The notes under the pieces were generated by a model. The model was given only the letters and a program-made list of their open reading frames with translations, did not search any database and was not told the origin of the DNA. Positions 29,588-36,876 of a stretch of 64,000 nt of DNA are shown in pieces. The position numbers and the translations under genes were made by a program. Numbering within the stretch: the first letter of the stretch is position 1; each line of letters begins with the position of its first letter. The DNA lies in the NCBI RefSeq assembly GCF_004365705.1, contig NZ_SOBN01000002.1, forward strand, positions 682,001-746,000, in the 5' to 3' direction. The DNA comes from Streptomyces sp. 846.5 (GTDB lineage Bacteria; Actinomycetota; Actinomycetes; Streptomycetales; Streptomycetaceae).

Positions 29588-29851
29588 TCATCCCGACCGC
29601 GAAGGCTCAGCGATGGGACCCTGCCGAGATCGTTCGGCCCCTGCTGGCAGAGGAGGCAGCCGGCGGCCATGCTGCCAACCTCCGCACCGCTCAAATCCCT
29701 TCTGATGCTTCTTCACCCAGCCGCGCAGGGTCTCTGAATTGACGCCGATCTCCCGACCAACCTCGGTGACGGCCTTACTCGAGCTCAACGCTATCCGGAC
29801 CGCTTCTTCGCGGAACCCCGGTGAGTACTTGCTGGGCGGCGCCTGGGGTAC
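29588..29851 (-). pseudogene. IS3-family OrfA remnant
   Basis: The minus-strand frame contains PPSKYSPGFREEAVRIAL and REIGVNSETLRGWVKKHQ, the N-terminal helix-turn-helix of IS3-family OrfA proteins. The natural start is separated by a frameshift: an ATG near 29875 is in another frame, which stops early. No OrfB follows. The sequence after the HTH is unrelated, so the element is truncated on both sides. Confidence 0.65.
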
Positions 29852-30057
29852 CTCGTTTCCTCTGAGCAGAGATCATCTTGGACCTCTGTCCGGAAACCTC
29901 GGGGCCCCTCAGGTACCACGCTACACACCGCAGCTGCGCTGCTGAGGCACGCGTTTCGGCTCTCCATCCGCAGACGTCGTCGAGCGTGGAACGCGCCCAG
30001 GCACTGGCCGTCCAGGCCCTGGACCGCGTCGAGACCGGACCGAGTGCAGGTGCCCGG

Positions 30058-30228
30058 TCAGCGACGGAAGTAGCGGAACGCCGCCACGCCCACGGCGCCG
30101 AGCGCCGGACCGACCCAGGACCAGTTGAGGGGGTAGGCCAAGGCGACGGCGATGCTCCCCACGCAGAAGAGCAGGCCGACGGTGATCAGTATGGGCCTGG
30201 CCGGTGAGCGGTCTGTTTGAGCGTCCAT
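30058..30228 (-). CDS. Small membrane protein, 56 residues
   Basis: A short frame of 57 codons with strong G/C third-position bias. It encodes a polar N-terminus (MDAQTDRSPARP), two hydrophobic segments (ILITVGLLFCVGSIAVALAY and WVGPALGAVGVAAF) and a basic end (FRYFRR). The pattern is that of small two-helix actinobacterial membrane proteins, with the positive tail inside. The ribosome site is weak (GAAAGA). No function is recognised. Its location beside a KdpD-like remnant is noted, but it does not look like KdpF. Confidence 0.6.
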   Translation of the reverse strand: MDAQTDRSPARPILITVGLLFCVGSIAVALAYPLNWSWVGPALGAVGVAAFRYFRR

Positions 30229-30399
30229 GTGAGAGGTCTTTCTGCTCGGTGCAGGATCGAGTGAGCCGAAGGCGCTACCCGAGGGCTTTCCCCGGTCCCG
30301 CCCGAGCTAAGCGGATCTCCACCGCCGTGGTTGTCAATGGCCCATCAAGATTCCGGCCGGGGCTGCGGAATCCCTGCTGACGACCCATTCGCAGGAGGG

Positions 30400-30645
30400 A
30401 TGGCGCGGGGCGTCGTAGGCAGAGCCGCCGAGGGTGTCCTCGGGCGCGGGTGAACCGCCCATGGCCTCGGCGAAGCCGTGCGACAGGGCGAGATCGAGAT
30501 GGTGCCGCGGTCGGTCTCCCCGGTGGCCGGGAACGGATCGAAGACGCTGTCGCGGTCCGTGACGGGGGCTCCCGGGCCGCAATCGCTCACCCGGACCTCG
30601 ACCCGCCCGTTGTTCAACGCACCGGCGGAAACGATGGAAACGACG
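30400..30645 (-). pseudogene. Frameshifted KdpD-like sensor kinase remnant (C-terminal ATPase)
   Basis: Two minus-strand frames together retain pieces of a histidine-kinase ATPase domain. One frame gives VEVRVSDCGPGAPVTDRD then SVFDPF (N/G1-like box and F-box). The other gives LDLALSHGFAEAMGG and SPAPEDTLGG (G2 region and the end of KdpD-type kinases). The switch of frame between them shows at least one indel. Nothing of the sensor, HisKA or Usp parts is present. Confidence 0.6.
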
Positions 30646-30691
30646 CCCTGGGGTTCCTCGCAAGAGTCCGCTGAATTCGTGGCCCAGGACA

Positions 30692-30707
30692 CTAGTGGGA
30701 CAGCTAG
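30692..30707. promoter_or_regulatory. Possible weak PAS-LuxR-type site upstream of the second P450
   Basis: The site ctagtgggacagctag keeps the outer CTAG...CTAG palindrome but only about 10 of 16 consensus positions. It lies 51 bp before the P450 start, the right place for an operator. Much weaker than the four other candidates. Confidence 0.3.
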
Positions 30708-30757
30708 AAGGTCTTCTCCTAGGCTTCGTTGCCAGGCTGAACCAGGGAGGATCACTC

Positions 30758-31981
30758 ATGGACGCAGGGACGATCGTCATGGAACTTCTGTCACCGGAAG
30801 GACGGATCGATCCCTACCCCCTGTACGCACGTGCTCACGAACTCGGGCCGGCCGCGCCGGCCGGTGACGGACTGGTGCTCGTATCCGGGTATCAGGCCTG
30901 CAAGCAGGCCCTGCGCCACCCCGGTCTCGGCGCGGACATCGGGCTTGTGGCCTCGCCCACCGACGTCGAGCAGCATCTCTCGCTGGCCCTTCTCAGCGAG
31001 ACGATCCTGGTCTCGAACCCGCCCGACCATGGTCGGCTGCGGTCCCTGATGTCCCAGGTCTTCACCGCCCGGCGGGTCGCCGCCCTGGAACCCGGCATCC
31101 GCCGGAGCGTTGACACGCTGCTCGACAGCATCGAGGCGGCCGGTGCGTCCCCCGTGGACTTCATGGACACCTTCGCCTTCGCGCTGCCGGCGAGCGTTAT
31201 CTGCGAGTTGCTCGGCGTCCCGGACCAGGACCGCCGTCTCTTCCGCGGACTGGCCTCCGACCTGATGGCCACGCTGGAACTCCTGGCCGATCCGTCCGGC
31301 CTCCCGGCGGCCGACAAGGCGGCGGCCGAGGTCAGCGAGTACTTCACGGCGCTGGCCGACCAGCGACGGACGGATCCCCGTGACGACCTGGTGACCACTC
31401 TGGTCCAGGCCCGGGATGCATCCGACGCGTTGCTCACTGACGAGGAACTCATCGCGAACCTCGCCAGCGTGCTGCTGGCCGGCTTCGAGACCACCACCCA
31501 CCTGCTGGGCAACGGCCTGCAACTGCTCTTCGAACACCCTGACGTGATGGCCGGGCTCCGGGCCGGGAAGATCGCCACGCAGAGCTTCGTGGAAGAGGTA
31601 CTGCGCTACGACTCACCCGTGCAGGTCAGCAACAGGCGAGCGTTGGCCGACGGGATCGACATCGACGGCGTTCCCGTCCCGGCCGGCACCCATGTGGTCC
31701 TGCTGCTCGGCGCCGCCAACCGCGATCCGGCCCGCTACGCCGACCCCGGGCGCTTCGACCCCGAGCGCGGCGACATCCAGCCGCTCAGTTTCGGCGGTGG
31801 CATGCACCACTGCCTCGGCGCGATGCTCGCCCGTCTGGAAGGGGCCGTCGCCTTCGGCGGTCTGCTGTCCCGGTTCCCCGCTCTCGGCCCCGCAGCAGGA
31901 ACCCGGCCGACCCGCCGGGACCGGCTCGCGCTGCGCGGCTACGAGACGCTCCCGGTCGTCACGGAGGGAGGGGAACGGTGA
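30758..31981 (+). CDS. Cytochrome P450, macrolide-tailoring type
   Basis: A 407-residue P450 of the usual bacterial class I length. The I-helix is LLAGFETTTHLL, the ExxR motif EEVLRYDSP and the haem loop FGGGMHHCLGAMLARLE. The ATG at 30758 follows GGGAGG at a 7-base spacing, better than the upstream ATG at 30695. The HH-C pattern is common in CYP105/CYP107-like enzymes acting on polyketides. It is convergent with the nitroreductase that ends the seven-gene operon. Probable site-specific hydroxylation or epoxidation of the product; regiochemistry cannot be read from sequence. Confidence 0.95.
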   Translation: MDAGTIVMELLSPEGRIDPYPLYARAHELGPAAPAGDGLVLVSGYQACKQALRHPGLGADIGLVASPTDVEQHLSLALLSETILVSNPPDHGRLRSLMSQVFTARRVAALEPGIRRSVDTLLDSIEAAGASPVDFMDTFAFALPASVICELLGVPDQDRRLFRGLASDLMATLELLADPSGLPAADKAAAEVSEYFTALADQRRTDPRDDLVTTLVQARDASDALLTDEELIANLASVLLAGFETTTHLLGNGLQLLFEHPDVMAGLRAGKIATQSFVEEVLRYDSPVQVSNRRALADGIDIDGVPVPAGTHVVLLLGAANRDPARYADPGRFDPERGDIQPLSFGGGMHHCLGAMLARLEGAVAFGGLLSRFPALGPAAGTRPTRRDRLALRGYETLPVVTEGGER

Positions 31982-32137
31982 GAGGAGGTATGTCCGACTC
32001 AGCTCCCTGGCTCTCACCCGAGGCGCACGCCCTACCCGTTCGGCCCAACGGATCCGCCAGGCCGCGCCCGGGAGTTCGGCGACGTCGACTCCGGCCGGCG
32101 CATAGCAGACGGTGTACCGTGCCCCAGAGAGGCGGCC

Positions 32138-32845
32138 CTAGTCCATGACCGTCCGAGCGTCCTGCCAGCGGTCGATGTGCAGCACCTCTTCCAACGGGCG
32201 GCGCGGGCCGGGCCGGAAGCGGGTTCTGACGGTGTGGGCGGTGGGCAGCAGGCCGCCCTGGTGGACGGTGGGTGGGAGACCGAGCAGTTCGGCGACCTCC
32301 CGCTCGCGGTCCAGGTGAACGGTCGTCCAGGCGGTGCCGAGGCCGCGAGTGCGGGCAGCCAGTGCGTAGCTCCAGGCAGCGGGCAGCAGCGAGGCCCACA
32401 CCCCGGCCTGGTTGCCGGCCGGCAACCCTTCGGTGCCCAATTCGAGGCAGGGAATGACCAGTACCGGCACCTGGTGCAGCTTCTCGGCCAGCTCGCGTCC
32501 GCCGGCGACCGTACGACGGGTGGCCTCGTCCACCTCGTGCAGCCGGTTCAAGGTCTCGGCGTTGCGCTGGAAGTAGGCCTCGCGGTAGATCCGGGCCACG
32601 GCGGCGCGGATCGCCGGGTCGGTGAGCACCAGCCAGCGCCAGCGCTGCCGGTTCATGCCGTTGGGCGCCTGGATGGCCAGGCGGAGGCAGTCCTTGACCA
32701 CCTCCAGGTCCACCGGGCGGTCCAGGTCCAGCCCTCGGCGCACGGTGCGCGTGGTGGTCAGCAGTTCGTCGCAGGTCAGGGTGGGCTGCGGCTCGATGTC
32801 GACGTCGGCTCGCGTCAGGGATGTGTCTTTCAGTAGGTGGTGCAC
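32138..32845 (-). CDS. Nitroreductase family protein
   Basis: A 235-residue flavoprotein of the nitroreductase fold. It has the N-terminal FMN-phosphate-binding arginines (TTTRTVRRGL), the APNGMNRQRWRWLVL segment that contacts FMN, and the C-terminal GLGTAWTTVHL stretch. The GTG at 32845 follows GAGGAG. It is the last gene of the seven-gene leftward operon, 37 bp after the UbiA-like gene. Members reduce nitro groups, quinones or enones or dehydrogenate using FMN. Here it may oxidise or reduce a double bond in the unit built by the operon; the substrate is unknown. Confidence 0.85.
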   Translation of the reverse strand: MHHLLKDTSLTRADVDIEPQPTLTCDELLTTTRTVRRGLDLDRPVDLEVVKDCLRLAIQAPNGMNRQRWRWLVLTDPAIRAAVARIYREAYFQRNAETLNRLHEVDEATRRTVAGGRELAEKLHQVPVLVIPCLELGTEGLPAGNQAGVWASLLPAAWSYALAARTRGLGTAWTTVHLDREREVAELLGLPPTVHQGGLLPTAHTVRTRFRPGPRRPLEEVLHIDRWQDARTVMD

Positions 32846-32882
32846 CGGTCTCCTCGCTTGCGTGAATGACGTACGAACGGTC

Positions 32883-33779
32883 TCAGCGCGCGACGGCCGC
32901 CTGGAGCACCAGCAAGAGGTACGAGCCCAGGATGAAACCCATGGCGAGGGGAAGCGGCCAACTCCCGCTGCGCGAGGCGAAGAAGCGCCAGCCACCGAAT
33001 GCGGGCAGGATCGCCATCAGGCAGGGCAGCAGGCTGATCGGCGTCGAGGGCCGGAACAGCACCAGCTCGCACACCACCGCACCGGCTGCCAGACCCAGTG
33101 CGACGGCCGCGCTGCGCTCCGGCCCGAGCACGGCCGAGTAGAGGCGCGCGCCGGGCTCGGAGCTCCAGGCGGTCTTGCGCGCGAACTCGAAGTGCAGGAA
33201 GACGCAGGCGAAGAGGAGGACGAGCGGAACCGCCCGCCAGTCGGCCGCGACAGCGCCGGAGGCGGCCAGCGACGCATACAGGTAGCAGCTCAGCAGCAGC
33301 TGCACCGGGTAGGTGACCAGCAGGTTGAGCAGCAGGCTCTCCCGGACCGCCGTCGACCAGCGCTCCAACTGCGCAAGGAACAGGCCGTAGCCGAGCGCGA
33401 CGAGGACGAGGACCACGGCCGTTGGTGCGAGCGCGGCGTTCAGACCCACCACGACGACAGTGATCACCGCCATCCCGCCGCGCAGTTCGGCGACCGAAAT
33501 CGCACCGGTGACCAGCGGCCGGTCCGGGTGGTGCACACGGTCGTACGCGAGGTCCTTCTGCTCGTCCAGCATGCGAAGGAACAGCAGGGCCAGCACCACG
33601 CTGACCACCCGCACCCCGGTCGCTGCGGAGAGGCGCCAGGCCCCCCGCGACAGGGTGACGGCCGAGCCTTCCAGAGCGAGTGCCCAGAGCAGCCCGTAGG
33701 TGGCGTAGATATGCGGCCGAAACATCTGCAGCACGAACCGGCCCAGCCGGGCCGGTGCCTGAACGGCGGCCGTGGTCAC
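32883..33779 (-). CDS. UbiA-family prenyltransferase-like membrane protein
   Basis: A 298-residue integral membrane protein with about eight transmembrane helices. The first Asp-rich motif of the UbiA family is present (LDEQKDLAYDRVHHPDRPL), binding prenyl diphosphate via Mg. The second motif, normally DxxxD, reads FEFARKT and has lost the aspartates, so activity may be altered. The GTG at 33779 is preferred because AGAGGA lies 6-7 bases upstream; a TTG at 33794 overlaps the preceding stop. It lies in the operon between the AfsA-like and nitroreductase genes. Either a divergent prenyltransferase or another intramembrane transferase. Confidence 0.82.
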   Translation of the reverse strand: MTTAAVQAPARLGRFVLQMFRPHIYATYGLLWALALEGSAVTLSRGAWRLSAATGVRVVSVVLALLFLRMLDEQKDLAYDRVHHPDRPLVTGAISVAELRGGMAVITVVVVGLNAALAPTAVVLVLVALGYGLFLAQLERWSTAVRESLLLNLLVTYPVQLLLSCYLYASLAASGAVAADWRAVPLVLLFACVFLHFEFARKTAWSSEPGARLYSAVLGPERSAAVALGLAAGAVVCELVLFRPSTPISLLPCLMAILPAFGGWRFFASRSGSWPLPLAMGFILGSYLLLVLQAAVAR

Positions 33780-33790
33780 ATGCGGTCCTC

Positions 33791-34774
33791 TCAAGCTCGG
33801 GCGAAGAGTGGCGAACAGGCCGCTGCCAGGTCGGGCCGAGACCGGTCGGCGAGTACGACCCGCGCTTCGGCGACCACCATCCCGGCCTGGTGCATGGAGC
33901 AGTGGATCTCCTCACCGGGCCGGACCGGACCGGTCCGGCACTCCGCGGACAGGTCGAGCTCCGCGAGCGAGCGGAACCGCGCCGACAGGCCGACCAGAAG
34001 GGCCGCAGGCGTCGGCAGCACTCCCGAGTCGACAGCCGCGGTGAGGGCGAGCTGCCGGAACGCCTCCAGTTCGAGCATCCCGGGCACGTGGTCGAGGCGG
34101 TGGTCGAACATCGTCGCGTGCGAGGTGTCGACCACCAGGGTCGCGGCCCGCCCACCGTCCTCGACGGATCGCGGCGGCGAGATCACCGCGTTGTCCGGGT
34201 CGCGGCGGTCGACCAGCGGGGCGTCGATCCGAGGCTCCTGCCACGGGACGGACGGCGTCGCCGGCAGTCCCAGTGCGCTTCTCCGCGTCGCTCGCATCGC
34301 CGTCCACTGCTCCGGCGGCATCCAGGAGTAGTTGATCCTGACCGTCATGGCTTCGCGGTCGTCGATGACCATGGTGTAGCGCACCACCAGACCGATCACA
34401 CCCGTTCGCCCGCGAAGCCGGCGCTCGACCTGGCAGCCGACCACGACGTGCGTCGGGACGTCCTTGGGCGGCGCCAGGGCGGTCCGGTCGAGGACGTCGA
34501 ACTCAACGGTTCGGAGGATGAACTGATATCCCTCCGGCACTCCGAAGAATCGGTGACCCAGGACGAAGATGCCCTGCCTGGCGACCTCCAGGAGCAGCAT
34601 CGGGTCGTAGCTGGTCCGCGGGCCGAGGGTGTCTCCGTAGAAGGCGTGGGCGCGCGGGAGTTGTGCTGCCAGGTGGTAGCTGTCGTCCTCGCGGCGGTGC
34701 GCGTCGGTCAGGAGGACCTCGGCGATCGCCGCTCGGTGCACCAGCCATCTCGGCAGCGTCCGGGTGAACTCCAT
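33791..34774 (-). CDS. AfsA/ScbA-family double hot-dog protein
   Basis: A 327-residue protein with the two A-factor-biosynthesis hot-dog repeats. The first begins LVHRAAIAEVLLTD (residues about 11-24), the second TLVVDTSHATMFDHRLDHVPGMLELEAF (about 217-243, given here in two parts: TLVVDTSHATMF and DHRLDHVPGMLELEAF). AfsA homologues join a beta-ketoacyl chain to dihydroxyacetone phosphate in gamma-butyrolactone synthesis. The ATG at 34774 has AGGAGG at ideal spacing. No butyrolactone receptor (TetR/ArpA type) gene is seen nearby. Being embedded in a seven-gene biosynthetic operon argues for a product-building role, such as esterification to a phosphorylated partner, though a private signalling molecule remains possible. 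Confidence 0.88.
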   Translation of the reverse strand: MEFTRTLPRWLVHRAAIAEVLLTDAHRREDDSYHLAAQLPRAHAFYGDTLGPRTSYDPMLLLEVARQGIFVLGHRFFGVPEGYQFILRTVEFDVLDRTALAPPKDVPTHVVVGCQVERRLRGRTGVIGLVVRYTMVIDDREAMTVRINYSWMPPEQWTAMRATRRSALGLPATPSVPWQEPRIDAPLVDRRDPDNAVISPPRSVEDGGRAATLVVDTSHATMFDHRLDHVPGMLELEAFRQLALTAAVDSGVLPTPAALLVGLSARFRSLAELDLSAECRTGPVRPGEEIHCSMHQAGMVVAEARVVLADRSRPDLAAACSPLFARA

Positions 34775-34798
34775 GCATTCCTCCTGGATCTCTGCGGC

Positions 34799-35782
34799 TC
34801 ATCGCCCCGGCGTCGGGGCTGCGTTCAGTTCGGCCAGGTGCCGCAGCCAGTCGTCGACGCCGGCGCCGTCGAGCACCGGTGCGCGGCCCTCCTGCCTCAT
34901 CGGGAGGACCCGGGACCCGACGATGACGGCGTCCCAGGGGTCGAGCTCCACACCGTGGCTCCAGGCGGCTTCCAGCAACTGCCGGGGGTCGGCCGCCGGG
35001 TCGAGCCGGGGGTGCTCGGACGCCACGCGCCGCAGCCGGTCCACCGCCGGCTCGAAGTCGAGGTCGCGGGGCGTGCACTGGGCGTAGAGCTGATCGGCGA
35101 GCATCCGGGCCCGCTCGGAGCAGTCCCGGCCGCTGAGCGCGGAGCGGTAGATCTGCTCGCGGCGCTCGTCGTCGAAGTGGACGGCGAGCTCGCGCAGCAC
35201 ATCGGCGGGTTCGTCCGGGGTGTGCACCAGGTTCAGCAGGTAGCTGTACCGGCCGAGCAGGTGCCGCAGCTGGCCGGGAACCCTGGCGTCCGGGTCGGTC
35301 GGGCCCTTCAACGCGGTGAGCCGCACCGACGTCGGCACATCGGTCCCGGACTCGGACTCGGACTCGGGGCGGACGACGAGGACCAGGGAGTCGGTGCTGC
35401 CGAGGAAGAGCCGGGCGAGCCGCCGTCGGTACGGGGTGGCGAGGTTCCACTGGAAGTACCAGAGCGAGCGGATCATCGTCCTGGTGAGCCTCGTCGGCTC
35501 GGCCGCGACGATACGGAAGCCCTGTTCGACCAGCCAGTCGATGGCCGGAAAGAGCCGGCGGGCGGCCACCGCGTCGGGCTTGAGCAGCAGCGCCGCGTGC
35601 CGGTTGGCGAAGTGCGCCACATCATCGGTCAGCGCGTCGAGTTGTTCGAAGCTCTCCTGGAAGTAGGTATCGGCACCGTAGAGTCGACGCTTCTCGGGAT
35701 CGCGGCTCAGCAGCGGCGACACCTCGATTCCATACGTCGGTGCCGGGGTCGTCAACGCAGGGGTCATCAGCGCGGGGTTCAT
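34799..35782 (-). CDS. Nucleoside-diphosphate-kinase-like protein with C-terminal extension
   Basis: A 327-residue protein. Residues about 60-220 resemble nucleoside diphosphate kinase: ALLLKPDAV near the start, then TALKGPTDPDARVPGQLR, and the active-site region NLVHTPDEP with the phospho-accepting His kept. NDK is normally about 140 residues; here there is an insertion and a C-terminal domain of about 100 residues without recognised similarity. The start overlaps the SDR stop by 4 bases (ATGA). It may transfer phosphate to a nucleotide or to a small molecule for the neighbouring nucleotidyltransferase. Divergent enough that a non-nucleotide substrate is possible. Confidence 0.72.
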   Translation of the reverse strand: MNPALMTPALTTPAPTYGIEVSPLLSRDPEKRRLYGADTYFQESFEQLDALTDDVAHFANRHAALLLKPDAVAARRLFPAIDWLVEQGFRIVAAEPTRLTRTMIRSLWYFQWNLATPYRRRLARLFLGSTDSLVLVVRPESESESGTDVPTSVRLTALKGPTDPDARVPGQLRHLLGRYSYLLNLVHTPDEPADVLRELAVHFDDERREQIYRSALSGRDCSERARMLADQLYAQCTPRDLDFEPAVDRLRRVASEHPRLDPAADPRQLLEAAWSHGVELDPWDAVIVGSRVLPMRQEGRAPVLDGAGVDDWLRHLAELNAAPTPGR

Positions 35783-36876
35783 ACCCGGGTCCTCTCATCG
35801 AGTCCGGCGAGTGCCGGGACGGAGTCCGGCACGGGCGCGGTGCCCAGGTAGCCGGACTTCAGGCAGTAGTCGAGCAGCCGGCGCAGGTACGGACGGCCCC
35901 CGCCGGGTGCGGGGCGGCTGGAGAAGGCGGCTGCCACGCGGTCGTCGAAGCGGATACGGCGCGAGAAGTAGGTCTCGTAGAGTGAGATCACCCGTTGGTG
36001 GTACGCACGTTCCACCGGGGGCAGTGTCTCGGCGGAGAACGCGGAGGGCGGGACGAACCTTGGCACCTGGAAGGAGGGGTACTCGGCGAGCACGTCGGAG
36101 AAGTCCCGCAGCGTCAGCGGTCGGCCGATGGCGTGCAGGGTCCGGCCCTCGGCCTCGGCGAAGCGGGTCGCCGCCTCGGTCACCAGGTCCGCGACGTAGT
36201 CCACCGGCACGAGGTCCAGGGCCGCGTCGTAGTGCCCGGGCATGGACGTGACCAGGCCCTTGGTGACCAGCTTGAGGATGGGGTAGATGGTCTTGAACTC
36301 GCGGACACAGCCGCTGCGTTCGGCACCCACCACGATGCTCGGCCGGACGACGGCCACCGGCAGGCCGTCCTCGGCTGCCCGGCGTACCAGGATCTCCGCC
36401 CGCAGTTTGCTCTTCTCGTAGTCGTTGCCCGGGAGTTGGCCGACGTCCAGCTCGTCCTCGCGAGCGACCCCGTCCCGCTCGCCGCACACGTACGCGGTGC
36501 TCACGTGCACCAGGGGCACTCGACCGGCCCGGGCCAGGGCCAGCACCTGCTCGGTCCCGGCCACGTTGACGCGCCGGTACTCCTCGTCAGGGCGGCCGAA
36601 GTCGGTGATCGCCGCGCAGTGGACGATCCGGTCGACGGCGGCGACGCGGTGCAGATCCTCGGCGGAGAGACCGAGTCCGGGACGGGTGATGTCCCCGCTG
36701 AGGTGGGTCAGCGTCCCGGGCTTCGGCTTCAGTCTGGTCCCGTTGTTGCGGACCACATCCGCATTGCTGTGCAGCAGGGCCAGCACCGAGTGCCCGGCCT
36801 TGGCCAGCCTCGCGGTCACCTCGGCACCGACGAGCCCGCTCGCGCCGGTGACCAGCACGGTCATCCCATCCGCCAT
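35779..36876 (-). CDS. Thioester-reductase-like / extended SDR protein
   Basis: A 365-residue extended short-chain dehydrogenase. It has the Rossmann motif VTGASGLVGAE, the catalytic pair YEKSK and the substrate-region VRPSIVVGAERSG; the overall pattern matches the reductase domain of thioester reductases and fatty acyl-CoA reductases (NAD-binding 4/male sterility type). The ATG at 36876 shares one base with the nucleotidyltransferase stop (TGATG), so the genes are coupled. Likely NADPH-dependent reduction of a carrier- or CoA-bound thioester to aldehyde or alcohol. In a cluster without a visible thioesterase this is a candidate for reductive chain release; sugar or lipid SDR is the alternative. 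Confidence 0.82.
   Translation of the reverse strand: MADGMTVLVTGASGLVGAEVTARLAKAGHSVLALLHSNADVVRNNGTRLKPKPGTLTHLSGDITRPGLGLSAEDLHRVAAVDRIVHCAAITDFGRPDEEYRRVNVAGTEQVLALARAGRVPLVHVSTAYVCGERDGVAREDELDVGQLPGNDYEKSKLRAEILVRRAAEDGLPVAVVRPSIVVGAERSGCVREFKTIYPILKLVTKGLVTSMPGHYDAALDLVPVDYVADLVTEAATRFAEAEGRTLHAIGRPLTLRDFSDVLAEYPSFQVPRFVPPSAFSAETLPPVERAYHQRVISLYETYFSRRIRFDDRVAAAFSSRPAPGGGRPYLRRLLDYCLKSGYLGTAPVPDSVPALAGLDERTRV

Noticed and set aside
31990-32146. Short plus-strand frame after the second P450, starting MSDSAPWL
   Set aside because: AGGAGG lies only one base before the ATG, the peptide becomes Arg/Pro-rich without homology, and it runs into the convergent nitroreductase stop.
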